Assembly (NCBI GenBank): GCA_021396245.1
Contig: WNYE01000024.1
Coordinates: 124,001-188,000 of the forward strand
Origin: Sporothrix humicola
Lineage: Eukaryota > Ascomycota > Sordariomycetes > Ophiostomatales > Ophiostomataceae
Length of the DNA: 64,000 bases
Direction: 5' to 3'
The translations under genes were made by a program, and so were the position numbers. Under the pieces are notes generated by a model. It was not told where the DNA came from, searched no databases, and worked only from the letters and a program-made list of their open reading frames with translations. Below, piece after piece: positions 1 through 11,398 of this stretch; position 1 is the stretch's first letter; every line of letters starts with the position of its first letter.

Positions 1-1117
1 GTCCATGAGCTTCTGGAGCGCATCGCCCTTCCAACCAAAGACGTAGTCGGCGTGCTGCGCATAGCCCGTCTTGTCGCCGTTGCTGAGCACAAACGGCTGC
101 GAGCCGTCGGCGGGCCACTGGGATTTATCATTGAAGCCGGTCGTGTCCCACACAATCTCGAGCATGACCTGCGGGATCTTGACGGGGTGCGAGCTCGGGC
201 AGGTGCCAGTGGTGGCAAAGGACGAGGGTCCGCTCGTCGGGTAGGCAACGTGGTCTTTGTGGTTGGGCGAGTCGAGGTTCTTGCCGTCCCAGCAGGTCGG
301 GAAGTGGATGTTGGAGCGGATGCCACCCAGACAGGGGCCAGCCGGCAGCGTCTCTGTGTCGAGTTTGGGGTCGGCACAGGGGGACTGATCGTCGCCCTTT
401 AAGTTGGGCCCCGTATAACAGCGAAAACAGCTCTGCATCTTCATGTTGACGGCGGTGGGCTTGGTGCGGGCGGCCGAGTCGCCGACGAGCATGCGGAAGC
501 CCGGCTTGAAGGCGGTCGTCTTGCCCGAGCCGGGCGAGACGTAGTAGACGGTGGTGCCGCCCGAGTAGCCGTCCTCCATGCGGTTGTGGACCTGGGGCAC
601 GCGCTTATAGGAGCCGTTGCGGGCCTGGAAGTAGAGGTTGGCGGTCCAGTAGTTGGAGGGATCGTCGGGGAAGTTGCACGTCGTGCAGGAGGCGATACCA
701 GAGACGTCGGTCGAGGCCATGGAGGCATTGAAGGCGTTCTGCGAGGGAGGGGGGAGGAGAGGGGAGAGATTAGTAGTGATGATCAAGATGCATTATATTC
801 AAGACAAGATATGACAGGAGAGTGAGATGGGATAGAACGAGACTTACTCCGCCGACGACTTGATGAACGTGAGGTGATGGCAGCATGCCAGGATTGACGA
901 GACTGCGATGTTAGTAGATGCCATGGATGGCTTCAACCCTGTCCAAGAGTAGAGGATGGACTCACGGATCAAGTCGCTCGATGACAACCTGAGAGCAGCC
1001 AAAGCGAATCAGACTCGTGCCATGGCCAGTGCTGCCTCCTCCACTACCGTCACCACCGCCAAACTGAGGCGCGCCGTACGCCAGCGACGCAAATGCAAGG
1101 AGAGCAGATCGAATCAT
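1..1117 (-). CDS. DUF1996 domain secreted protein, 3' end outside window
   Basis: Three exons read on the minus strand: 966-1117, 848-902 and 1-738, with introns 903-965 and 739-847 (GTGAGT and GTAAGT donors, AG acceptors). The ATG at 1117 opens a signal peptide beginning MIRSALLAFASLAYGAPQ. After a Gly/Ser linker the protein gives RFGCSQVVIERLDPLVNPG, then HVHQVVGGNAFNAS, a CWDGKNLDSPNHKDHVAYP block, and WPADGSQPFVLSNGD followed by QHADYVFGWKGDALQ. This series is diagnostic of the DUF1996 family of fungal extracellular proteins. No reaction is established for the family, although some members carry a C-terminal WSC domain; whether this one does lies beyond base 1. The frame is intact through 315 visible codons and cysteines are frequent, consistent with secretion. 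Confidence 0.93.
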
Positions 1118-2346
1118 GATGTCTAGGTTGGAGATGTGCTGAGTGGATGTGTCTGGGTAACGTGGAGAAGAGGCCGGGAGGCCGTCGCGTCAAAAGAAAA
1201 GGGGGCATGGCGATATATGTCTTTTCTGTTGCGCTTCCTTCCTGCTGTTTTGCCATTGTTTTTGCCAGGGCAGGTGGTGGGCTGCGAGCCTGCTTTTGGC
1301 GTGGATGACTTGGTTGACTTGCACGGCCCAAATAGGAAAGAGTGGTGGAGAACAGCCGGTGGAGACCCGCTCCCATATGAAAGTGACGGCCAAGATAAAT
1401 GAAAAGTAATTGTCAGTAGAGGGGAACGCGAGGCAACACAAAAAGCACATACAGGATACATAACGCATCTATGATAAGAGGTGAACTGAAAGTGCGGCTG
1501 TAATTAATACCGGGTATCGGCTATCTCTGAGAGGGAGGTCAATATCACCTTTTCTGGGGATACTGTCGAGTTCGTCTCGGCATTTGCGTCAGTCTGGGGC
1601 AGTCACATCCATCGACTATTCTTGACTCTGGTCTTGACACGCCAAGTGCGTTTGTATTTGTTTGTCTCTTTTTTATTTTATTGAATTTATTGAATTTATC
1701 GATTTTTTATTTTATTTTATCTATTTTATCGAAATAAATCGCTGACTCAGGTGGAAGCTTCGAGACAAAACAAACAGAAAAGGGGAAGTCGCGATGGGCC
1801 TCATTTTCAAAGACAGATGGAGCGATGGGCAGAAGGGAGCAAGTACAAGCAGAAATAAGTAAGCAGAGCTGGAAGTAAATAAGAGCAGAAGCAGCAGTGA
1901 AGTACTGCTGAGATTGTCTCCCAAAATTGAAGAAAATAACCCAGGGGAAAGTAAACATCAGACTAGCCCCTGAATCCGCATCACCACAACATCACCACTA
2001 CAGAAGGGGGGACCAGCCTCGTTGTCAAATGGAGAAGGAGCGTTAGGCGGCAGCAATGAACTCAAACGGAAAGCGGAAAGTCAACGCAAAGTAACTGAAA
2101 AGAAAAAGAAAAGTGAAACGTTGCTGAGGCTACCGACCGAAAATAGGATAAAAATCAAAAACAGGAGGAAAAATGTAAACATCAGATTTCCTCCCACATC
2201 ACCATCACCACATTGTTACCACACCATCACTACCGCCTCTCCCTGCACCTCACATCCAGCCTCACATATCTATTGACCTCCCTGATCACCGCCCTGTCAC
2301 TTTTTTTGACAAACGCAGTCCCCCAAACTCCCCTTACCCACGAGGG
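1118..2346. other. Intergenic, AT-rich motif, no gene seen
   Basis: This stretch holds the promoter of the DUF1996 gene and the upstream region of the 2.35 kb promoter. Bases 1676-1738 are a simple AT-rich tract built from TTGAATTTAT and TTTATCGATTTT words. A similar tract recurs near 55.43-55.49 kb. The open frames here are short, overlap on both strands and have no family character. Confidence 0.6.
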
Positions 2347-2354
2347 TATATAAA
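2347..2354 (+). promoter_or_regulatory. TATA box (TATATAAA) with CT-rich leader
   Basis: TATATAAA is followed by about 80 bases rich in C and T (2370-2450). The same layout precedes strong fungal genes and the two repeat loci at 55.24 kb and 56.63 kb in this window. It probably drove the decayed multi-exon gene downstream. Confidence 0.5.
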
Positions 2355-2589
2355 CTCGGCGTCGCCCACCTCCCTGGCCAACTTTTTCTCCTCTCCATCT
2401 CCCTCTTCTTCATCCACTTCTCCAAGTCTTTTATGTCTTGTCTGCACCCTGGGTCTTCCATTTGACTCGGAGGAAATTATCGCCGACTTCCTCTTGTGCC
2501 TTGCCTTTTTCTGTGGCCACCCCTTTCCCATTGTCATCGCTTTCTTGATATCCTGTTTCCCTGCCGTTGTCACGTCCTGTCCTTGCTAT

Positions 2590-4945
2590 GTCAAAATTCT
2601 TGGCCACCTACGAAATTAGCATGGCATCCTTTCATGGACTGCCGTCTGCCTAGATTGAGATGACGAAACCTTGAAGCTGGTAGCATCTCCTGTTCGACCT
2701 TACTGGTCCTACATTTTGGACTTTTTTCTGATGCTGTGCCACCATTGCCAAGCACCTCTACGGTGATGTCCTGTCGACGTGCAAGTGTCTAACGAGGAGT
2801 GAGCCGGTTTCTGAACTCACCAACGTCACGCGAAACTCTCTTTCTTCTGCGCATGCGATGTGGCCTTGAGTGACACAATAAATTATGGCTTTGACAACCT
2901 CACACTGCCACAAGTAAGTCTCTGTCTCGCAATTGTGCTGCACGGATCGCATCTACTAACACACACTGACCTTGAAGACCAACACCCTCGACCTGAGTGG
3001 CCGCACCAACATTGATGTGATCCAGCATTTCGAGCCGTGTGACGAGGACATGTTTATGATGGAAGTGCTGCCTACCTTCTTGGTATGCATAATTGTGACG
3101 AAGACGAAGACGTGATGTAAGTACGTGGCATCGCGACTTTCATCCTTTTGCAGACACCTCTTTTCACTTTGGACTAACAATTCATCATCTCTACATAGGA
3201 CTCTACATAGAAACTCATTCTCGAGATCCCGAGGCGAGATCACCGACACCCTGGAACACAAGCTCGAGCCCGAGAAAGTTGTTTTTGTTACTTGTCGCCA
3301 GGCAACGAGGAAAACAGCAATACATGGGAGGATATTGGGACGGCGGTGTCTGCACAATAATACGGATGGAAAAGAGGATGACTGTTCCATCTGGTATTTT
3401 CGTTCCACGAGTTGGTTGTCACCGACAACAACATCATCTCAACGCTCCCGGTGAGGTTCCTGTGGAGATCACATTGCGAAACACCGTCGGTGACGGTGAA
3501 AAAATATGGCCACAACTGCGGCCTGGACACCAACGCCACAGCTGATGAGTGGCCGTGTTGCCCGGCCACCATATGCATGTTTGTTGGTGAGTGCTTATTA
3601 GTGTGGCAGATTTGTCTCCTTCCGCACACAGTCGTCCTATTTCTGTACTAACATCATCTGGCAGCCATCACTGCACAAGCCGCAACTATGCTCGACTTGT
3701 TCGCACACGAGATGGGCGACGATGCGACGAAGCAGACGGGATCCCAATGGCTCGCCGGCATGGCGTCTCAAGAAGAAATTTCAAACCGTGATGCGATCAT
3801 CAGTGCTGCAATGCACATTGATATCTACATCCCAGCCCATACCCAAGTGGCATTTCCGCCCAGAATGTTCACGAACGGCTGGGCCCAATACAATATTGGT
3901 GCCTATCTCTATGCGGTGCACCCCAGGAACCCCGCCAGCGTACGATGCTCCTCTACATCTTTGGTCCATCTTTGGCCCATTTTCGGACGATATTTTGGCT
4001 AACACATGCCTCGCCGGCCTTGGCCGCGTCTTCACCTTGGCAGTTCCAGAAGTTATGATCCACGGCACATCGTCGCAGCCTCCACGTCCCAACGGAACTT
4101 CCCGCATGGTTCATGAAGCGGAACGGCGGCCAAGCCAAGATCCCCATCACGGTTCCAATCCTGCTCATCAGAGATTACAGACCGCTGGCCATGGGCCACT
4201 TCTCCCAGGCTATGGTTGAAAATTTTGCAAACTGTGACCACAACGATGACGGTGCAGATCTTCTGCGGTCGACTTTATCAAGAAATGGTGATGCACCGCA
4301 GCCAAGGACATGTTCAATGTCCGGAAAAAAGCGTCCCTGTTGACGCAGTGACTGCCAGAAATGCAATTCCTGATTACTTCTAATACTTTGGAGACACAGG
4401 AAAGAGGCCTCAAGATATCGAGAGGTAAGAGGCAGGCACCATCATGAATTTCCCCCTTTTCAACAACTCTTTCCTCTCCTTTTACTGACAAACGTCACAG
4501 CTTCCCTCCCTTGAAATAGAGAGAACAATCAAGTCACCCATATTTGTGACATCTCTGGCAAAGCAGGATGATCCGAAGACATTGAATCATGCCACGATCT
4601 ATCTAAAGCCGCAGTGATCACGGAAGAAATATACCAAGGTCATTGTGATGAAAATATCTTCCTTGGGTCGAGATCACACGGCAGCCAATCATGGTCGCCG
4701 AGGGACGGCCTTCTACAGACTGTCCCCCCTATGATATTGTTTGTCACCTGGCAACGATGAGTGATCCGGTGCTGGGATATTACTCGGACGAAAGTCCTGA
4801 GAATAAGATGAGACAGATGATACATCTGGTGAGTTTCTACAATTCTTTTTCTCGAGAAGATTGCCATTCAATTCTAACATGTTTCTCCTTGAAGGACTCA
4901 AAAATCATTTGCCCCCTTTATGAAAGGGAAAGCATACGGTGAATA
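2590..4945 (+). pseudogene. Decayed multi-exon gene, family not recognised
   Basis: Four well-formed introns can be read: 2914-2977 (GTAAGT, branch CTACTAAC), 3083-3198 (GTATGC, GGACTAAC), 3587-3664 (GTGAGT, GTACTAAC) and 4829-4894 (GTGAGT, TTCTAAC). Flanking exon pieces encode plausible protein, for example TNTLDLSGRTNIDVIQHFEP after the first intron, a cysteine-rich piece CGLDTNATADEWPCCPATIC before the third, MLDLFAHEMGDDATKQTG after it, and ILLIRDYRPLAMGHFSQAMV near 4.15-4.2 kb. The pieces fall in different frames: stops and at least two frame changes lie between 3199 and 4379, so no intact protein is made. I do not recognise the family. The introns and exon character make it a former gene rather than chance ORFs. 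Alternatively some exons are alternative or mis-drawn. Confidence 0.55.
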
Positions 4946-5290
4946 GGCAGCGACAGGCGATATTCCTCTCACATCCCTCCCTCTATGTTTGTGTGGAAAC
5001 CTGTTTAATCCACATGCAAAAAGCATCGTGCTTGCCCAAGAATCTCGGCCTCCAGACCAGGCAAACATTTGGAGATCGCTCTCGAAGTTAATGCTCCGGT
5101 GGAGAGAACAACAAACAAACAAATGTTTGTCAGGCCGAATGTGGAATGCGACGAAACAAAATCATCGCACATACCGGCAAGAAAGACATCCACAGGCACG
5201 ATATCAGCGATATTCTATGTGTCGACATTCTGTGAGGGCCTGAGCACAGAAGACATTACAAAGTCCACAATAACGGCAAAACCTGCTTAG

Positions 5291-7905
5291 AGCCCGGCCC
5301 GTACCCATGTTCCGGGGGCGGACACGACAGCGTCGGGTCGAAATGGGGCTATTGTCCCCGAACACAACGGGCCGCCAGTGATCGTCGGAACCGACTGGAA
5401 GTCGGAATCTCTCATTGATCCGCAGTCAAGCCCATATGGACCAGTGGATAAGATTCCGGCAACCGACAAACCCGCACCTATCATTGGATATCGGGATGTC
5501 CTGAACATCTCCCTCGAGAGAAAAGAAAATGGCCATCATTGACTGGCTGGCCTTCATCCGGGGACGACCAGAAATTATTTATCGTCAGAACGTGCCGAAG
5601 TTTTGACATGACGTTGGGAGCCAACCTCCATTTTCCGGAGCAGTATATATTAAGCCGATTTTGCAGTTGGAAATCGGGTGCAGACATGGTCGCCGAACCT
5701 GTGCCGGGACCAAAGAGTTCCGCCGGTGTATATCGGTTTCCCGTCGAAGAAATCGGGTGCGGGCACCACCACCCACGAAATCTGGCGTGGACACCACCAC
5801 CCACGAAAGATCGGGTGAGGACACCGGCACACACAGAAATCTGGCGTTCACACCATATGTCCGGGTGCCGTGTAAAAATAAGACACGGCCCGGTAGCATC
5901 CGGTGTAAAATAAAAACTCGGTAAGCCCGAGAACCATGTGCGGGCTATGCCGGAATTATGATACCGGTGGTGTTCTGTGGTGTTTTATGCGGAACAACCT
6001 CTGTGGATTGCCCACCACCACAATATGTGCCTCTGTGGTATAGACGAACAAGACATCAAGCCTTGGGGAGAAAGCCAGCAGTGTGAAGGAGGAGGTGCAC
6101 GAAGAAATCGCTATGTTGCTACAGAGAACTTGGACCGGAAATCGTGGCCGTGCTATGCCCGCTGCGCCCGTCGGTCCTGTTGCACCTGTCGTCCATCCTT
6201 CCACCCACTCTGCCAGCCTCTCTGCCTTTGCTGGGATTGATGCCCTCGGTGCCGCCACCGCCTCTGGTCCCGCTATTGCCAATGGCCAATGGCAGCACGA
6301 GTCCTGAGCGTCGTGCTGGTCCTTCCCAGCATCGCCTCCCCCATTATCCTCGCGTCCTGTCTCTTCTTCGGACCAGCATGGCGGTCTGGGACCCGCTCCC
6401 GGTCACCGTCGCCGGGAAAGAAAGTGCACTCAATTTGTGCTGCTTATGGAACAATTATCCAAGTTCGATACCGGTACTGCACAGAATTATAACTCTGATA
6501 ATATCACCAGAGTTGAAACGCGAACTGTGAACTGTGAACTCTGAACTCTGTGTCAACGTGTCTATGTTGAGTGCTGGTGACTCTGGAAATGCTGTCGTCA
6601 AAGATGCCCTCGAAGTGTGAGACTGGGTACTCATCTCTTTCAGGAAGGCGCTCTGTGCCTTTATTTATACACAGAGCACTTTCACCACTTACACCACTTA
6701 CACCGCTTGTACAAATAGTTGCTGGATGTACTGGGCGCCCTGCTTCCTTTTGTTCTCTCACACGTTATGTGACTTGTTGTTGAGAGGTTGGACGAAGAGC
6801 TACAACATGTCTCTTGTGAGCAGGAAGAAACGTCCGTCGTCCGAGAGTTGTCATGAAGAAGTCGGCCCAAAGCACAAGACCGTGCTTGCATGTCGAGGTC
6901 AGCTTCGACCACGAATCATGGTGGTTGCCGTTTTGAAGAATCCTCTCGAGATGATGAGGATAATTTCGGCAGTAAACGGCTTTTCCAACACTCAATGTTC
7001 CACCACAAGAAGTGACGAGATTAGTCGTCAAGAATTTTCTGGTCTAGGAGAAGACGAAGACGCCGGACCAAAAAGCGTCGAACTAGACATGGATAGGGAG
7101 AGAAAGTGATTCTTGCCACTGAGATTGGATGCTTGACACGCACCATAAAATACGGCACCGTGCATGCCATGGTATGGATGTATGCGGTGGGTGGTGACTC
7201 GAATGGGAGTGCCTCATTGATGATTTGCGTTGATACGACGACGAGGAATCATAGCACATCCTCACCCTTTCCCACTGCTCCCGCATAGAAGAGTTTCCCT
7301 ACAAGGCAGATTTCTATGCGTATGTGACGTGTGGCAAACCGACGATGTGTCTTCTGCTCCTATACGCCATGCACTTTGGCGAGCGATTCTAGGCCGACAC
7401 TTTCACTCAGGTCATGGATGATAGAGTGGAGGCCATGCTATTGACTATGCATGACTGTGGAGGAAATTCCCACTGGTGTCTGGGTGATGTTCGGCTGTCT
7501 GCCCGGAAAAGTTAAACTGTCTTACAACAAATGAAGTTATGTGTGGCCTTGGCCTTGTGTTCCAGAGGCTGTATGCATCCGTTCTTCTTTGCGTGAAGCG
7601 CAGGCCACGCCGCTAGAAGATCAAGCCACAGCCGACTCTGGCTTCAAGAATGTTTCCTGTCCCTCTAATAGGGCAAGATGCATATCTTTGAAATGATCAC
7701 AACAGAAAGGCTATATAGAACCCGGGAGATATCTTCGGGCTGTGGGCCAATAATTTTCCAAACTCTCCGCACGATGAGAGTTGGTTCCAGAACCCAAGTC
7801 ACTAGCACTACATAGCTCTACCAGTTTAATACAATAATTACAGTATTGAACAGACCAGTGCAATAGAAACAAGATCAGCAGCCTGCTTCCTCAAATTCAG
7901 GACAG
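5291..7905. other. Gene-poor stretch with short open frames
   Basis: A frame without ATG is open at 5291-5542 (+) and encodes a Pro/Gly-rich piece (around PEHNGPPVIVGTDWKSESL); it may be another exon relic of the decayed gene upstream. A short frame at 6083-6307 (+) is Ala/Pro/Val-rich. Neither has a recognised domain, and neither joins to a convincing gene. The 28-bp tandem repeat at 5.75 kb is listed separately. Confidence 0.4.
5670..5863. repeat. 28-bp tandem repeat
   Basis: Copies begin at 5749, 5777, 5805 and 5836, each starting GAAATC or GAAAGATC, followed by GGGTG/TGGCG and a CACCACCACCCAC-like tail. One detached copy starts at 5670. Spacing is 28, 28 and 31 bases. The copies differ at several positions, so the array is not recent. 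Confidence 0.8.
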
Positions 7906-8209
7906 ATGTTGATGTTCGAGGACGATTACGACGACATGAGTCCCAAAACCTCCACCTCCAAAGGAGACGAGACGTACCATCTCGAGTCGGCAAAGCCAAG
8001 CAAGCGACGACGACGATATATCGTCACTTCCGGAACAGAGAGTAGCATTTCCATCTCAAGATGTGGAAATTGAACAAGATGTGGCAGCATGCCAACTCAA
8101 CCTCTCACGTCAGGGTGACTACAGTTCTGCTCCTCCTGCCGATCAAAGCCAACAAAAGACAGAGATAAATGGGAATTCCGCAAAAAGCCAAGTTCTATGC
8201 AGAGACTGA
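7906..8209 (+). pseudogene. Small broken ORF with basic patch
   Basis: An ATG at 7906 opens a 55-codon frame containing FEDDYDDMSPKTSTSKGDE and a nuclear-signal-like KPSKRRRRY, ending at 8073. If one base is skipped near 8062 the frame continues for 48 codons (EIEQDVAACQLNLSRQ and onward) to a stop at 8209, with similar composition throughout. This suggests one ancestral frame broken by a single-base change. No family is recognised, and chance is possible at this length. Confidence 0.3.
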
Positions 8210-11200
8210 CCTGCCACAGCCCACTCACAGAGCTTGGTCTGAGTCTCCAACAATATTGGACCAAACAAGAGATGATAGTTGAACCGTCCTTTTATCTCAA
8301 AATTTCCTGCTGTGCCCATAGACAAGATCTTTCGGTATGAGGGAGGAATCTCAGAGTTTTCATGGAAGAATATGATCAAAGTTGGATTGTCTTTTCATCC
8401 AACTGTTGTCCGGTCTACCTGGTGTGTCCAAGGTTGTTCAAGGTCTTCCCGTATGACGAGGGATTTTCCCAAGGGCTTCACAACGCTACTGCTGCCTTGT
8501 GGATGGGTCAGTTTTCCCTAGTGTCTCACTCTCGTCATCGAATGGCTGAACGATGAGCCTGGCCGTCCGTTGTTGAGGCGAAAATTAAGGAGAAGAGATT
8601 GTCACCATCTTTTCCAAGTACCGGGAGCCTCGCCCTTGATGAGATAGATACTTTGGCAACCGGTTTCGGAACGATCCCTTTATTCAGGCCATGGAGGCTG
8701 TCTTGCTCATAATGCACGGCCGCGACGATCGGGTCCGCTCCATACACGGCATTCTCGCGACGCAGATTGGCATGCAGCTGCTTGTCGACCCGGACATGGT
8801 CTTTTTGGCGGAGCGGATGTTGCGCCTGGAACCGTTCGCCTGACCGGAGCGAGCGACGGAATCGTTTGGTCTCAACACGGAATAGGACGATTGTCGAGAA
8901 CGGCGATGTCTGTAGGTTTGCTCAACAATTACCGCCCTTCCATACATGGGAAGGAACTTACTTTTCGTCAGAAAGCTGAACAAATGACGTCGAACTAAGA
9001 GCGTCTTTGGGCAACAGCCTTATGGCGTTCCTAACGATTCTGGAGCACGTGGATATCCGGGTGAAAGTGCAATACCTCAGTGTGCCTTTATGCAGGCAAG
9101 TCTGGAAGGTTAAGACTGTTGCTGCATGGAATGATACAAGGCGATAGCTTGGGAATGAATTTGCCAGGAGGCTTGAATGGCAACAAGCCCTGAACCCGAT
9201 AAGATAGATGAGGAATGACTTGTGCTCAAGTGGTCCACGATTCCGAGTCCGATGAAAAGTCAGGTTGACAAGAACAAGAAACCTGTCGAAAAGGCGGGAT
9301 GAAGATCAGCTGCGCTGTACTCTGCCGTCCGAAAGAAAAAGAAAAGAAAATCTTTCATAAATGGAACTTGGGACTGAACATGCCGAAAAGCTTGAATGAC
9401 GGCATAAACTCTTGACCTTGACAAGACCGACGAGAAATCACTTGCTCTCAAGTCGAGTCGACAAGGCGAGAAGAGGACATCCAAGTTCTATCCTGCCGTC
9501 CGAAAGGGAGCGGAAATATTCCGTGGCAGGAATTGCGCTTACACGGTCAATTCTCCGCCTAAAGTACAGGAACGTCTCATAATATTGAGATGGAAACACA
9601 ATGTCGATATGGGAAACAATCTGAGCATGACACGCAAGACTTCCTAGAGAAAAACATTGGCGAGATCATCGTCGTCCGGGTTGTGTTTTATAACAGACAG
9701 TATTCCAGTAACTCGAATAACAGAAGAATGAGCTATCTCAACATTGATTGAGATGCTATACGTGCCTTTCATGGTCAACAAAGGGTTGCTCCAGAAACCA
9801 GTGCCGATTGATATACCTATATCACCAAAGTAGGCGAGCTGACCACTGAGAGAAGATATCGAGGTGAAGAAGCAACTCGGCCGCCAAAACAGGCCACAGT
9901 GCCTGTGGAATACATTGGTAAGATCATCATGTTGCTGGTCACGTCCAATAAATCAGCCGAGAAATGCTGAACCCCGAAAACATCTGGTGTGCAGAGTCTG
10001 AAGTTGCAGCTTTCTCCGGCATTGCCATCAGATGCTGAAAGCCTTGAGATGATACACTCTGGATGAATGCTCCGGACATCAAATATGACTACAACTTTGA
10101 TCCTATGGTGGAAGTTGTCTAAATACTGTCATTCTCAAGAAAGAACGCTGACGCTGATGGAGGATGACAACATACAGTAAACAAAGGCAAAACTCCCAAG
10201 TTCAATCTGATGTTTTATCGTCCCCCAGGCAATTTTACTGGACAAGTATCCAGAGAAAGAAGAGCACCCTGGATATACCGAACTCTTATTATCTGCGAGC
10301 ACCAGAGCAGGAGAAGTGGCACCTAATGAGATGCCGCTGACGCTGGATGGCCGCAGACGACGTTTACGTTTCTATGGTATTTAAATGGGACTTCCTACGC
10401 AACGAAAGCTGCTTGGTCTAGACGTCTTTGTGATGAGAATAAAAGCCAATTCTCTCTTACAAGGCTGAAGAAGGATCCCTTCAGGGTTGGAAACTTGATA
10501 TTAAGCCACCAGCCTGTTCGATAGCAATCGATCAGTGGCAGAACTGGGGCAATTCATTCGGATGAAAACGCGGTTTCAGCAATTTTTCCAGCAATATGTA
10601 CGTTGCGCAGGCTTCAGTTGAGAAGCTGTAGAGAATACTGTCGTCTAATATGACGAGTCTGTGTTTCTGGGACGACGCTGCCGCTGGACCAACCCCTCGT
10701 GAGGCAAACAAACAAACAAACAAACAAACAAACAAACAAACAAAATGTGCCTCGTGCTAGAAAGCGCCGAAAACAGAGGGTAGCAAACTCAATGGCCATC
10801 CTGGAGAGACACCAAAAAACTGTCTTCGCAACGTAAATGCTATGGTGGCTGATCCTGCGTCAGGATTTTATCTGTCAGTGAGCATAAGCTGGGACTGCAC
10901 ACTCTGCAAGGCGTTACTTCAAGGCCTATCTTTGCTCTAGGAACGAAAAAAACAACATCTTTTTGACATCAGACCAGATCCAGCAGCTTACCGCCCGCAT
11001 GACAACGACCGAAGAAAGTTCTCTGCTAAAATTACCGAAGATGGCCTGGGAACAAATTACCGTGATCCCATATTAGAGGGAAACATACACACAGTAAAGG
11101 CTTCATCTGGCGTTGCTCAGACGATGCATACAGCTCACGCATCTCGTTTAGCCGCTAGAATGAGCAAGACTAGAGTTCGACTGCTTCACGGCACATAGTT

Positions 11201-11398
11201 CAGTGCTAAAGAGCGGATGAAATGTTACTGTTTTAGTTACAAAATGCAAACAAAGGGGACAGGAAGGGGAAATGGATTGTGGTGTCCATGTTTGGGATGG
11301 ATTGTTATCTACGGTTGTTTTGGATGAAGGGTAATCATCGGCTTGGAATCGGATTTTATATTGTTTCTCTGATAGTTTTTTTTTCTTTTTTTTTTCTA
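8210..11398. other. Gene-poor stretch, nothing convincing
   Basis: Only short overlapping open frames are present, with stops in all frames and no introns, domains or repeated blocks that I can see. The one clear element is the (CAAA) microsatellite at 10705-10744. Confidence 0.5.
10705..10744. repeat. (CAAA)10 microsatellite
   Basis: Ten perfect CAAA units in a row. The complementary GTTT unit recurs in clusters at 22.3-22.55 kb. Confidence 0.95.
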
